Source: Alloyangia pacifica
GTDB lineage: Bacteria > Pseudomonadota > Alphaproteobacteria > Rhodobacterales > Rhodobacteraceae
DNA: 64,000 nucleotides
Assembly: GCF_900116195.1 (NCBI RefSeq)
Contig: NZ_FOZW01000007.1
Span: 124,001-188,000 of the forward strand
Direction: 5' to 3'
The notes under the pieces were generated by a model that saw only the letters and a list, made by a program, of their open reading frames with translations, had not been told where the DNA came from and did not search any database. A program made the position numbers and the translations under genes. Numbering within the stretch: position 1 is the stretch's first letter; each line of letters starts with the position of its first letter. Positions 10,985 to 19,383 of this stretch are shown here, piece after piece.

Positions 10985-11018
10985 ATGCCGCTGGGAGTGC
11001 GAATCCCAGCGGCATTTC
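10985..11018 (+). terminator. Hairpin of 12 bp, possible terminator
   Basis: ATGCCGCTGGGA, loop GTGCGAA, TCCCAGCGGCAT, then TT. The T-run is short, so termination is uncertain. The arms resemble a tRNA T-arm plus acceptor end, but the continuous 12-bp stem does not fit a tRNA. Confidence 0.4.
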
Positions 11019-11282
11019 TGTATCTACCTGATCAGACTCAAAAAATCTAGATGCGTGTAGTGCACTATGATCGACCTGTTGGGAGTTACCCAATATAAGG
11101 TGGCATTCGAGCAGGTGAAGCTAGGTATGGTATCACTACGAATTGGTGTAGTGATCACAATGTTATCTATTCCAGTAACGCGGTTCCAAGTGAGGTCCAC
11201 TTTCGGTTTGCGAAGACGCTTCCGCCTGCATGTAGGTCAGTCTTAAGTTGATCGCAGCTGCCACCGCAAAGAGGTTCGCCCC

Positions 11283-11657
11283 ATGCCCAGCGTCGTCTCC
11301 GGAATCATCACCCTCCTGCTCTTCCAGCTCTGCGGTGAGGTGGTCTCGCGCATGTTCTCCCTGCCGCTGCCCGGGCCGGTGCTGGCGATGGTGGCGATGG
11401 TCATCGGCATGGCGCTGTCCGAGCGGCTGCTGGCGCTGATCCGGCCGGTGGCGAGCTTCCTGCTGCAGAACCTCTCGCTGCTCTTCGTGCCGGTGGGCGT
11501 GGGGGCGGTGGCGCGGCTGTCGGACCTATCGGCGCATGCGCTGGCCATCGGCGTGTCGCTGATCGGCTCGACCCTGCTGGCGATCTGCGTCGGCGCGCTG
11601 ACCTTCGAGTACGTGGCGCGGCTCACCGGCAACGTCGACGAGGAGGAGGAGGCATGA
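11283..11657 (+). CDS. lrgA: CidA/LrgA family holin-like protein
   Basis: 124 residues with four hydrophobic helices; begins MPSVVSGIITLLLFQLCGEV and contains the family pattern LPLPGPVLAMV and LLFVPVGVG. Inner-membrane protein that acts with LrgB; the family is linked to control of murein hydrolases and, in some species, to export of glycolate or pyruvate-type acids. Overlaps lrgB by 4 bp. Confidence 0.92.
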   Translation: MPSVVSGIITLLLFQLCGEVVSRMFSLPLPGPVLAMVAMVIGMALSERLLALIRPVASFLLQNLSLLFVPVGVGAVARLSDLSAHALAIGVSLIGSTLLAICVGALTFEYVARLTGNVDEEEEA

Positions 11658-12370
11658 CCGACCCGCTGCTGATCTGGTCCTACCTCGAGAGCGGGCCGCT
11701 GCTCTGGCTCACCGCGACCCTGGTCGCTTATTGGATCGGCGACCGCATCTTCCGCCTGTCGCGTGGCAAGCCCTGGTTCAACCCGGTGCTGCTGTCGGTG
11801 ATCGTGCTGGGCGGCCTGCTGCTGGCAACTGGCACGCCCTACGAGACCTATTTCGAGGGCGCGCAGTTCGTCCACTTCATGCTCGGCCCGGCGACCGTGT
11901 CGCTGGCGCTGCCGCTGCATGCCAACCTGCGGCGGGTGCGCAAGGCGGCGCTGCCCATGGCACTGGCGCTGCTGGCGGGCTCGCTGACGGCAGTTGTCTC
12001 GGCGCTGGGGCTTGCGTGGCTGCTGGGCGCGGACTTCGGCCTTCTGGCCTCGCTGGCGCCGAAATCGGCGACCGCGCCGGTGGCTATCGGCATCTCGGAG
12101 AAGCTCGGCGGCGATCCGGCAATGACCGCGGTGCTCGTGTTGCTGACCGGGATGATCGGGGCGATCGCGGTGACGCCGATGCTGAACGCGCTCGGGCTGC
12201 GCGACTGGCGCGGGCGCGGCTTTGCCACCGGGGTTGCGGCGCATGGCGTGGGCACCGCGCGGGCGCTGCAGGTCAATCCCACCGCCGGGGCTTTTGCCGG
12301 GATCGGCATGGGGATGAACGCCGTGCTGACCGGCCTGCTGGCGCCGCTGGTGCTGCAGCTCTTCCGCTAA
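11654..12370 (+). CDS. lrgB: LrgB family protein
   Basis: 238 residues, about seven membrane helices. Seen: FMLGPATVSLALPLHANL, LAPKSATAPVAIGISE and FATGVAAHGVGTARAL, the hallmark segments of LrgB/CidB/PLGG1 proteins. Partner of LrgA, translationally coupled through an ATGA overlap. Related plastid PLGG1 is a glycolate/glycerate transporter, so small organic acid transport is a plausible role. Confidence 0.95.
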   Translation: MTDPLLIWSYLESGPLLWLTATLVAYWIGDRIFRLSRGKPWFNPVLLSVIVLGGLLLATGTPYETYFEGAQFVHFMLGPATVSLALPLHANLRRVRKAALPMALALLAGSLTAVVSALGLAWLLGADFGLLASLAPKSATAPVAIGISEKLGGDPAMTAVLVLLTGMIGAIAVTPMLNALGLRDWRGRGFATGVAAHGVGTARALQVNPTAGAFAGIGMGMNAVLTGLLAPLVLQLFR

Positions 12371-12374
12371 AGAG

Positions 12375-12396
12375 AAGGGGGCCTCGCGGCCCCCCT
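12375..12396. terminator. GC-rich hairpin between lrgB and kdsA
   Basis: GGGGGCC, loop TCGC, GGCCCCC lies directly after the lrgB stop and just beyond the kdsA stop on the other strand. There is no T-run, so it may stabilise ends rather than terminate by itself. Confidence 0.5.
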
Positions 12397-12401
12397 CGAA
12401 A

Positions 12402-13244
12402 TCAGGCTTCCTTGGCCACCTCGTCGAGCGCGCGCAGCTTGGTCAGCAGCGCGCCGAGTTGGTCCACCGGCACCATGTTCGGCCCGTCCGAGGGGGCATT
12501 GTCCGGGTCCTCATGCGTTTCGATGAAGACCGCGGCGCAGCCCACGGCGACGGCGGCGCGGGCGAGCGTGGGCACGAACTGCCGCTGGCCGCCCGAGGAG
12601 GTGCCCTGTCCGCCCGGCAGCTGCACCGAGTGGGTGGCGTCGAAGACCACCGGATAGCCGGTTTCCGCCATGATCGGCAGCGAACGCATGTCCGAGACCA
12701 GCATGTTGTAGCCGAAGCTTGCGCCGCGCTCGCAGAGCAGCAGGCGCTCGTTGCCGGTGCTGGCGATCTTGGAGGCCACATTGGCCATGTCCCAGGGCGC
12801 GAGGAATTGGCCTTTCTTGACGTTGATCGCCGCGCCGGTCTCGCCGGCGGCGAGCAGCAGGTCGGTCTGGCGCGACAGGAAGGCGGGGATCTGCAGGATG
12901 TCGACCGCCTCGGCCACCGTGGCGCATTGCTCGGCGGTGTGGATGTCGGTGAGCACCGGCACGCCGAACTCGGCACCGATCTGCGACAGGATCGACAGTC
13001 CCGCCTCCATGCCGATGCCGCGCTTGCCCGAGAGCGAGGAGCGGTTGGCCTTGTCGAAGCTGCCCTTGAACACCCAGGGGGTGCGGGCGGCCTCGGCGGC
13101 CTCGGCGATCTTCTCGGCCAGCATGCGGGCGTGCTCGAGGCTTTCCAGCTGGCACGGGCCGGCGATCAGCGCCAGCGGCGCGTCATTGGCGAAGGTGACG
13201 GACTTGACGGCGACGGGTTTCATGGTGGGCTTCTGGGCGGTCAT
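12402..13244 (-). CDS. kdsA: 3-deoxy-8-phosphooctulonate synthase
   Basis: Condenses phosphoenolpyruvate and arabinose 5-phosphate to Kdo 8-phosphate for lipopolysaccharide inner core or capsule. 280 residues. Seen: LIAGPCQLES, WVFKGSFDKANRSS, VPVLTDIHT, PAFLSRQTDLL, NVKKGQFLAPWDM, and VFIETHEDPDNAPSDGPNM. The ATG at 13244 overlaps the kdsB stop by 4 bp. Third gene in kdsD-kdsB-kdsA. Confidence 0.96.
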   Translation of the reverse strand: MTAQKPTMKPVAVKSVTFANDAPLALIAGPCQLESLEHARMLAEKIAEAAEAARTPWVFKGSFDKANRSSLSGKRGIGMEAGLSILSQIGAEFGVPVLTDIHTAEQCATVAEAVDILQIPAFLSRQTDLLLAAGETGAAINVKKGQFLAPWDMANVASKIASTGNERLLLCERGASFGYNMLVSDMRSLPIMAETGYPVVFDATHSVQLPGGQGTSSGGQRQFVPTLARAAVAVGCAAVFIETHEDPDNAPSDGPNMVPVDQLGALLTKLRALDEVAKEA

Positions 13245-14029
13245 GCGATGCCTTCCTTCTTCAGAACGGCCTCGATGCGGGCCACGTCGACGGGGTTGTT
13301 GAGCTCCCAGAACACCCTTCCGCGCGCTTCGACGGGCACGCAGGTGACGGTGCCGCCGTTCTCCAGGAAGCGCAGCTGCTCGAGCCCCTCGGCGCGCTCG
13401 ATCGGCCCCTCGGGCCAGGCGGCGTAGCGGCGCAGAGCGTCCGGGCGGTAGCCGTAGACGCCGACGTGGTGCCAGACCTCGGGCGGCGTCTCGAGGTTGC
13501 CGACGTAGGGCAGCACTTCCTTGGAGAAATAGAGCGCGGTGCCGTCGGCCCGCATCACCGCCGTGGTGCCGCCGACGCGGCCGGCGTGGCGGTCGGTGAC
13601 GAAGTTCGCCAGCGTCTCGGGATCGGTCTTCAGCACCGGGGTGGCCATCTCGACCTTGGGGTCCTGCATGGCGGCGATCAGCGCTTCGATGAACCACGGC
13701 GGGGTCAGCGGCGCATCGCCCTGAAGGTTGATGACGATCTCCGGCTCACCGGACAGCTGCGCCACGCCCTCGGCGCAGCGCTCGGTGCCGTTGCGCGCCT
13801 CGGAAGAGGTCATCAGCACCTCGGCGCCGAAGCCCTTCGCGGCCTCGGCGATGCGCTCGTCGTCGGTCAGCACGTAGACCGCCGAGACGCCCTCGACCGT
13901 CAGCGCGGCTTCCCAGGCGCGCTGGATCAGGCTCTTCTTCTCGCCGGTGGCGCCGGCCAGCTCGACCAGTGGCTTGCCCGGATAGCGGCTCGAGGCATAG
14001 CGGGCGGGGATGAAGATGACCGCGCTCAT
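13241..14029 (-). CDS. kdsB: 3-deoxy-manno-octulosonate cytidylyltransferase
   Basis: Activates Kdo as CMP-Kdo in the cytoplasm. 262 residues. Seen: IPARYASSRYPGKPL, VYVLTDDERI, NLQGDAPL, and VGVYGYRPDAL. Starts with a 4-bp overlap on kdsD and ends with a 4-bp overlap on kdsA. Confidence 0.95.
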   Translation of the reverse strand: MSAVIFIPARYASSRYPGKPLVELAGATGEKKSLIQRAWEAALTVEGVSAVYVLTDDERIAEAAKGFGAEVLMTSSEARNGTERCAEGVAQLSGEPEIVINLQGDAPLTPPWFIEALIAAMQDPKVEMATPVLKTDPETLANFVTDRHAGRVGGTTAVMRADGTALYFSKEVLPYVGNLETPPEVWHHVGVYGYRPDALRRYAAWPEGPIERAEGLEQLRFLENGGTVTCVPVEARGRVFWELNNPVDVARIEAVLKKEGIA

Positions 14030-14979
14030 GCGACACCTGCCCGCAGCGCGTCGTGGATATGCAGCAGCCCGACGAGGCGCTCGGCCTCGTCGACCACCAG
14101 AAGGACCGTCCGTTTGTTCGCGTTGAGCACGCCGAGTGCCTCCGTCAGTAGCGTTTCGGGGCGGGTGACCATCGGGCCGGGCGTGGCAACCTCGCCCGCG
14201 CGGCGCTCCAGCAGCCCCTCCATGTTGCGGCGCAGGTCGCCGTCGGTGATGATGCCTGCAACCTGGCCGTCCGTCACCACTGCGGCGACGCCGAAGCCTT
14301 TCTGCGACATGACCACAAGCGCCTCACTCATCGGGGTGTCGGGGTTGACCACGGGCAGCTCGTCGCCCTTGTGCATCACCGCCGAGACCCGCAGCAGCGC
14401 CGCGCCGAGCGAGCCGCCGGGGTGGAAATGCGCATAGCTGTCGCGGCCGAAGCCGCGGTTGCTCATCAACGCCACCGCCAGCGCGTCGCCGAGCGCCATG
14501 CACAGCGTCGTCGAGGTGGTCGGCGCCATGCCGATGGCGCAGGCCTCGGGGGCGTCGGGCAGCAGCAAGATATGGTCGGCGGCGCTGGCCAGCGTGCTTT
14601 CGGCGCGCTTGGTGATGGCGATCATCGGGATCGAGAAGCGCGCGCAGTAGCCGATCATGTCGGCGAGCTCGCGGGTCTCGCCGGAATTGGAGATCAGGAT
14701 CACCGCATCTGCCGAGGTGATCATGCCGAGATCGCCGTGGCTGGCCTCGCCGGGGTGGACGAATTGCGCCGGGGTGCCGGTGGAGGCAAGCGTGGCGGCG
14801 ATCTTTGCCGCGACATGGCCGGACTTGCCCATGCCAGAGACGATGACCCGCCCGCGGATGTTCAGCAGCAGCGCGACCACGGCGTCGAAATCGGCCGGAA
14901 GCTCGTCCGAGAGGCGCACCAGCGCCTCGGTCTCGGTGGCCAGCACCTTGCGGGCGATGTCGGAGGGGGTTTCGGACAT
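14026..14979 (-). CDS. kdsD: D-arabinose 5-phosphate isomerase (KpsF/GutQ family)
   Basis: Interconverts ribulose 5-phosphate and arabinose 5-phosphate, the first step toward Kdo. 317 residues: an N-terminal SIS domain (RVIVSGMGKSGHVAAKIA, HPGEASHGDLGMI) and two C-terminal CBS repeats. It heads the kdsD-kdsB-kdsA operon; kdsC is not in the window. Confidence 0.94.
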   Translation of the reverse strand: MSETPSDIARKVLATETEALVRLSDELPADFDAVVALLLNIRGRVIVSGMGKSGHVAAKIAATLASTGTPAQFVHPGEASHGDLGMITSADAVILISNSGETRELADMIGYCARFSIPMIAITKRAESTLASAADHILLLPDAPEACAIGMAPTTSTTLCMALGDALAVALMSNRGFGRDSYAHFHPGGSLGAALLRVSAVMHKGDELPVVNPDTPMSEALVVMSQKGFGVAAVVTDGQVAGIITDGDLRRNMEGLLERRAGEVATPGPMVTRPETLLTEALGVLNANKRTVLLVVDEAERLVGLLHIHDALRAGVA

Positions 14980-15316
14980 TGGGATCCCTGATCTTGAGCT
15001 GTCCGCGTGTTATCCCGCAATCGCGATCTTGTCCAATGGCGCAGGCTGGCGGGGCCGGGGCGCGCCTGGGTGTCGCGCATCAGCGTCGACTCGGGCCGAG
15101 AGTGGCGCCCGAGCTCTGCCTACTCTGTCGCCTTTTTGACACCACTGCACCCGATGGTTGCATCGCTTTCGATTTGGCTCCGTTGTCGCAAGAAACTGAC
15201 ACAAATTGGGTCAGATGACGGGCTTGATATCGTGTCTTTGCCGCTATGACAGCCGCCTGCGGCTTGGTATCTTGAAATCAGCATACAAGAAGAAAACGAG
15301 AGCAGGATTTCAGGAC
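14980..15316. other. Divergent promoter region between kdsD and the Hint gene
   Basis: 337 bp with no gene supported on either strand. A TTGACA hexamer lies at 15136-15141 on the + strand but no good -10 hexamer sits at the right distance, so no promoter is called. Confidence 0.4.
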
Positions 15317-16375
15317 ATGACAACGGCCTTGCATGGCACGTTTGTCGTCTCTTGGTCGCAGACGCGCATAGATGGCCTCAAGGCCGCACCGCCGTCCTCC
15401 CTGCAAGTCGGGGCCCGCTGGGCCTGGAATGGTGACGTTGTAAGGGTTGATGGGCTTGTGGGCCCGTCGGAGCGAGACCGGGGAGACGGAGAAGCGGCGC
15501 GTCGCAGACGCGCGGCCGCCCAGGTGCGCCTCCTGGTCGGCGAGGCGCTGGCCGGATCGGCTGCGCCCGGCATGGTGCCCGGTACGCTGGACGCCGGATT
15601 CGTCGTTTCGGACGGGCTGAAGAGCTACACCGTGACCCGGATCGACATTGCCGACAGCCCGCGCCCGCTGCTGATGTTCCTCGACGACGTGCCGCCGCCG
15701 GGCCGGGACCTCTGGGTCGTGCATACCGCCGGTGGCATGAGCCTGCGGGCCGAGCAGGGACGTCCGGACGGCGGCGGGGTGATCTGCTTTGCAGTGGGGA
15801 CGCGCATCCTGACGTCGCGCGGACAGGTCGCGGTCGAGACCCTGCGCGAGGGCGACATGGTGCAGACCAAGGACGACGGCCTGCAGCCGGTGCATTGGGT
15901 CGGCAGCCGCCGGATGAGCGGCGCGCGGCTGCATGTGCTTCCCGAGCTGCGGCCGGTGCGCATCAGGGCCGGCGCCTTCGGCATCGAGCGCCCGGACGAT
16001 GAATTCCTCGTCTCGCCCGAACACCGGATGCTGATCCGCGGCGCGGTGGCGCGGTCGCTGTTCAACACCGACGAGGTGCTGGTCGCGGCCAAGCACCTGG
16101 TGAATGGCTCGACCATCTGCCGCGACCTGCGGGTGCGCGAGGTGACCTATGTGCACCTGCTGCTGCCCCGGCACGAGATCGTCTTTGCCAACGGCGTCGA
16201 GACCGAGAGCTTCCACCCGGCGAACACCGCGCTTTCGAGCCTCTCCGACGTGGACCGCGCCAGGCTTCTGGCGCTGCTGCCTGGTGTGGAGCTGCGCCCG
16301 ACGGACTACGGCGCGCATGCGCGGCGCAACCTGACGGCGCGGGAATCGGCGCTGTTGATCCGGCAGGCCTCCTGA
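15317..16375 (+). CDS. Hint domain-containing protein
   Basis: 352 residues. The N-terminal ~150 residues form an unassigned beta-rich region; residues ~155-300 are a Hint (Hedgehog/intein-type) domain beginning CFAVGTRILTSRGQVAVETL with the catalytic-type cysteine, and later SPEHRMLIRG and NGVETESFHP. This layout is very common among secreted or surface proteins of Rhodobacteraceae. Whether it self-cleaves is unknown; no downstream extein of usual type is present. ATG at 15317 has CAGGA upstream, preferred over an earlier in-frame start. Confidence 0.88.
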   Translation: MTTALHGTFVVSWSQTRIDGLKAAPPSSLQVGARWAWNGDVVRVDGLVGPSERDRGDGEAARRRRAAAQVRLLVGEALAGSAAPGMVPGTLDAGFVVSDGLKSYTVTRIDIADSPRPLLMFLDDVPPPGRDLWVVHTAGGMSLRAEQGRPDGGGVICFAVGTRILTSRGQVAVETLREGDMVQTKDDGLQPVHWVGSRRMSGARLHVLPELRPVRIRAGAFGIERPDDEFLVSPEHRMLIRGAVARSLFNTDEVLVAAKHLVNGSTICRDLRVREVTYVHLLLPRHEIVFANGVETESFHPANTALSSLSDVDRARLLALLPGVELRPTDYGAHARRNLTARESALLIRQAS

Positions 16376-16381
16376 CCCTGA

Positions 16382-16415
16382 GGCGGGCGCGCCTGCAACG
16401 CCCGCCACCGTTTTT
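16382..16415 (+). terminator. Rho-independent terminator after the Hint gene
   Basis: GGCGGGCG, loop of nine, CGCCCGCC, then ACCGTTTTT. It follows the Hint stop codon by 6 bp and lies beyond the end of zinT on the other strand. Confidence 0.75.
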
Positions 16416-16427
16416 CATCAGCCGTGC

Positions 16428-17105
16428 TCAGTGCGCCAGCATCTCGTCGACGATCTGCGACCCGCTCAGGTCGGACGGGTAGTAGGTCGGCCAGTTGGTG
16501 ACCTCCTCGAGCAGCGCGGCGCGGTCATCGCCCCAGTAGAGGTGATAGTGGTCGGCCTCGGCCGGGGCGATGCGGTGGTCGCTGAACTGGATGAAGGCGG
16601 GCGCCTCGGCGTCGCCCGCGGTCTTGGCGAAGATGTAACGCACGCCGCGGTTGCCCTTGGCGTAGGTCAGCACCTCGTGGCCGTCGCTCTCGTAGGTGCC
16701 CGAGACGACCTTCCCGCCCTCATGGAAGCTCACCTTGTCGCCCGCGATGGTGAGCCGGTCCACCTCGGTGGCGTAGCCGACCTCGTAATAGGCGGTGTAG
16801 GCCTCTGCGCTCTTGTCGCCGCTTTCGGCCTTGTGCGCCATGACCGGCGCCAGCGTGCCGTCCCGCAGCAGCGGGTAGACCGACTGCCAGTCGCCTTGCC
16901 AGTCCGAAAGCGGACGCGCGGCGATCTGGGCGTCGTCGAAGTATCCCTTGTAGATCGCGTCGTCGCCGTGATCGTGCTCGTGGGCATGGTCATGCGTGTG
17001 CTCATGAGCGTGGTCCTTGGAGCTTTCCGCCTGTGCGGCGGATGCGAGGGGAAGCGCGATGGCAAGCGCGAGGGCTGCAATCAGTCCGGGGAAATCTGTC
17101 GTCAT
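16428..17105 (-). CDS. zinT: ZinT/AdcA-II family metal-binding protein
   Basis: Periplasmic zinc-binding protein that helps zinc supply to ZnuABC under limitation. 225 residues: signal peptide ending ASAAQA, a His-rich stretch (HAHEHTHDHAHEHDHGDD), and the ZinT lipocalin-like domain with DWQGDWQSVYPLL, HYHLYWGDD and WPTYYP. ATG at 17105 is used because GGAAAGG precedes it; a TTG six codons upstream is less likely. A Zur-box-like palindrome lies about 35 bp upstream, which fits zinc control. Confidence 0.93.
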   Translation of the reverse strand: MTTDFPGLIAALALAIALPLASAAQAESSKDHAHEHTHDHAHEHDHGDDAIYKGYFDDAQIAARPLSDWQGDWQSVYPLLRDGTLAPVMAHKAESGDKSAEAYTAYYEVGYATEVDRLTIAGDKVSFHEGGKVVSGTYESDGHEVLTYAKGNRGVRYIFAKTAGDAEAPAFIQFSDHRIAPAEADHYHLYWGDDRAALLEEVTNWPTYYPSDLSGSQIVDEMLAH

Positions 17106-17139
17106 CTTTGTTGGCCTTTCCAAGACGCATCAGTGATTC

Positions 17140-17154
17140 TGTTATGTAATAACA
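17140..17154. promoter_or_regulatory. Zur-box-like palindrome upstream of zinT
   Basis: TGTTATGTAATAACA is a perfect 6-3-6 inverted repeat and closely matches the general Zur consensus core TGTTATANTATAACA. It is 35-49 bp from the zinT start. Binding by Zur is inferred from the match and the gene it precedes. Confidence 0.7.
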
Positions 17155-17313
17155 TTGCATAATGCGATAGCGGAGCGCGACGCCGAGCACAACCGGCTGC
17201 GCGGCGACGCCGGGAGGCCACCTGAGATGACCGGCAGAAAGGGCAGCGGCCGTTTGCCGTTTCCGCGTGCGGCACGCATGGCTAAAGAATGGCGGAGCCA
17301 AAGGACCGAACAG

Positions 17314-17748
17314 ATGACCCTCATCCACCGCCCTGCCGTGCCGGAAGATGCGCCCCGGCTCGCCGAGATTCGCGCCAAGGCGATGCGCCCCAGCCTTGAG
17401 GCGCTCGGGCGCTACGACCCGGAGCGTGCGCGTCGCCGGTTTCTCGATGGATTCGTGGCCTCGGACACGGTGGTGCTGCTGCACAGGGCGGAGATCGCCG
17501 GCTTCTACGTGCTGCGGCAGCGGCCGGGCGAGCTATACCTTGATCACCTGTACCTTGCCGAGGGGGCGCGCGGCCTCGGCCTCGGGCGGAGGGTGATCGG
17601 CCGGCTACAGCAAGAGGCGCGCGCGGCTGGCCTGCCGATCCGGCTCATGGCGCTGAAGGGAAGCCCGGCCAACGCCTTCTACCGCGCCTGCGGTTTCGAG
17701 CCCGTTGGCGAGGAGGCGTTCGACATCCTCTACCGTTGGCAGCCCTGA
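17314..17748 (+). CDS. GNAT family N-acetyltransferase
   Basis: 144 residues of the GNAT fold. Acetyl-CoA binding motif seen as GARGLGLGRRVIGRL; the C-terminal ANAFYRACGFEPVGEE is characteristic. Start ATG at 17314 with AAGGA upstream; the frame is open further upstream but the family homology begins here. Substrate unknown. Confidence 0.88.
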   Translation: MTLIHRPAVPEDAPRLAEIRAKAMRPSLEALGRYDPERARRRFLDGFVASDTVVLLHRAEIAGFYVLRQRPGELYLDHLYLAEGARGLGLGRRVIGRLQQEARAAGLPIRLMALKGSPANAFYRACGFEPVGEEAFDILYRWQP

Positions 17749-17754
17749 GCGGGT

Positions 17755-18255
17755 CTATTCGAGAATCTCGTCCGGCCCGACGCCCCAGACCGCGGTCTTG
17801 GGAGCCCAGCCCGCGTAGCCGCCGGCGGACAGCTCGCACCAGTCCTTCTCGCAATGCTCGAGATGGGCGATCACCCCGATCGCCAGCTTCGCCTCGACGG
17901 GCGTGGCGGGATCGGGACGCTGGTGCAATTCGAGCATGTCCTCCTCGATCAGCACCGTGCGCACGCCCGAGAGCAGCGCGTAGTGGATCCAGCCGCCGAC
18001 ACCGTCCTTGTCCCGCACCCGGCGCCAGTGGCCGTATTCGGCGGTGATCTCCAGCGGCATGTCGCGCCGCTTGTAGACCCAGTCGATGCGGTGGGTGAGC
18101 GAGGGGCCGCGCCGGGCGTTGCCCTCGCCGGTCTTGAGTGAAACGTAGCGCGGAAGCGGCAGGTTGGTGACCGGCCCGCGCTCCTCGGCCGCCTGCGCGG
18201 CCGTGCCGCAGAGCAGGGCGGCAAGCAGCCCCGCCAACACAGAAGTCCTGACCAT
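17755..18255 (-). CDS. SH3-like domain protein, exported
   Basis: 166 residues. Signal peptide TSVLAGLLAALLCGTAAQA, then two short SH3-like segments (YVSLKTGEGNARRGPSLTHR and AIGVIAHLEHCEKDWCELS). This is the COG3807-type bacterial SH3 protein often placed next to a D-2-hydroxyacid dehydrogenase in Rhodobacteraceae. Probably periplasmic; function unknown. ATG at 18255 chosen because the signal peptide starts there. Divergent from the dehydrogenase. Confidence 0.85.
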   Translation of the reverse strand: MVRTSVLAGLLAALLCGTAAQAAEERGPVTNLPLPRYVSLKTGEGNARRGPSLTHRIDWVYKRRDMPLEITAEYGHWRRVRDKDGVGGWIHYALLSGVRTVLIEEDMLELHQRPDPATPVEAKLAIGVIAHLEHCEKDWCELSAGGYAGWAPKTAVWGVGPDEILE

Positions 18256-18361
18256 CGTGTCTGTCCTGCTCGAGATTTTACGCCGGGGTTCTTGTGCCCC
18301 GTGCATGCTTGCGACAGTGTGCCAAAGCGAAGAGCGTAAGGAAAGGGAGGCCCTGACCGGA

Positions 18362-19348
18362 ATGCCGCAGAAACGCCTGACTGTTGTCGTCACGCGACGT
18401 TTGCCGGAGGTGGTTGAAACCCGCCTTAGCGAGCTTTTCAACGTCAAACTGCGCACCGACGACCTCGCGATGACTCGCGCGGAATTGACCGCAGCGATGG
18501 CCGAAGCCGACGTTCTGGTGCCGACTCTGACCGATCAGATCGACGCCGGGCTGATCGCCCAGGCCGGTCCCCGGCTGAAGCTGATTGCCAACTATGGCGC
18601 GGGTGTCGACCATATCGACGTGGAAACCGCCCGGGCGCGGGGCATCATGGTGTCGAACACGCCCGGGGTGATGACCGACGATACTGCCGACATGGTGATG
18701 GGGCTGATGCTGGCGGTGATGCGCCGCATGCAGGAGGGGCTCGCCACCATGCAGGAGGGCAACTGGGCCGGCTGGGCACCGACCGCCTTCCTCGGCACGC
18801 GGCTCGGCGGAAAACGGCTCGGCATCCTCGGGATGGGGCGGATCGGCCAGGCAGTGGCGCGGCGCGCCTCGGCCTTCGGCATGCAGATCCACTACCACAA
18901 CCGCCGCCGCCTGCGCGACGAGACCGAAGAGGCGCTGGAGGCCACCTATTGGGAGAGCCTCGACCAGATGGTGGCGCGGATGGACGTGGTCTCGGTCAAC
19001 TGCCCGCATACGCCGTCGACCTTCCACCTGCTGAACGCCCGGCGGCTGCGGCTGATGAAGCCCTCGGCGGTGCTGGTCAACACCTCGCGCGGCGAGGTGA
19101 TCGACGAATCCGCGCTGACCCGGATGCTCAAGGCGGGTGAGCTGGGCGGGGCCGGGCTCGACGTCTACCAGCACAAGATCAAGGGCAACCCGGACCTGGT
19201 GAACATGCCGAACGTGGTGATGCTGCCGCACATGGGCTCGGCGACCCTGGAAGGCCGGATCGAGATGGGCGAGAAGGTCATCATCAACGTCAAGACCTTT
19301 GCCGACGGGCATCGCCCGCCGGACCAGGTCGTGCCGGCGATGCTCTGA
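18362..19348 (+). CDS. D-2-hydroxyacid dehydrogenase, glyoxylate/hydroxypyruvate reductase type
   Basis: 328 residues with the two-domain layout of NAD(P)-dependent D-2-hydroxyacid dehydrogenases. Seen: IANYGAGVDHID, Rossmann GILGMGRIGQAVARRA, VSVNCPHTPSTFHL, the substrate arginine in VNTSRGEVIDE and the catalytic histidine in LPHMGSAT. Probably reduces glyoxylate or hydroxypyruvate. The segment ADGHRPPDQV near the C-terminus is family-typical. A 35-bp gap separates it from rfbD. Confidence 0.92.
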   Translation: MPQKRLTVVVTRRLPEVVETRLSELFNVKLRTDDLAMTRAELTAAMAEADVLVPTLTDQIDAGLIAQAGPRLKLIANYGAGVDHIDVETARARGIMVSNTPGVMTDDTADMVMGLMLAVMRRMQEGLATMQEGNWAGWAPTAFLGTRLGGKRLGILGMGRIGQAVARRASAFGMQIHYHNRRRLRDETEEALEATYWESLDQMVARMDVVSVNCPHTPSTFHLLNARRLRLMKPSAVLVNTSRGEVIDESALTRMLKAGELGGAGLDVYQHKIKGNPDLVNMPNVVMLPHMGSATLEGRIEMGEKVIINVKTFADGHRPPDQVVPAML

Positions 19349-19383
19349 GCCCGACCCCGACACACTGACTACATGGATAAAAG

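Larger units (their letters stand above)
10870..11282. other. AT-richer gap between the small gene and lrgA
   Basis: 413 bp with no convincing gene on either strand and visibly lower GC than both flanks. It contains a palindrome TTGTGAAATCACAA (10941-10954), a 12-bp-stem hairpin (10985-11015) and an 8-bp inverted repeat ATCACTAC/GTAGTGAT (11132-11155). Its position next to a tRNA gene would suit the scar of an integrated element, but no integrase or direct repeat of the tRNA end was found. Confidence 0.5.

Noticed and set aside
10985-11018. A second tRNA-like 3' end (possible attachment site) downstream of tRNA-Thr
   Set aside because: The arms form one continuous 12-bp hairpin, the T-loop pattern is not intact, and there is no exact repeat of the tRNA-Thr end.
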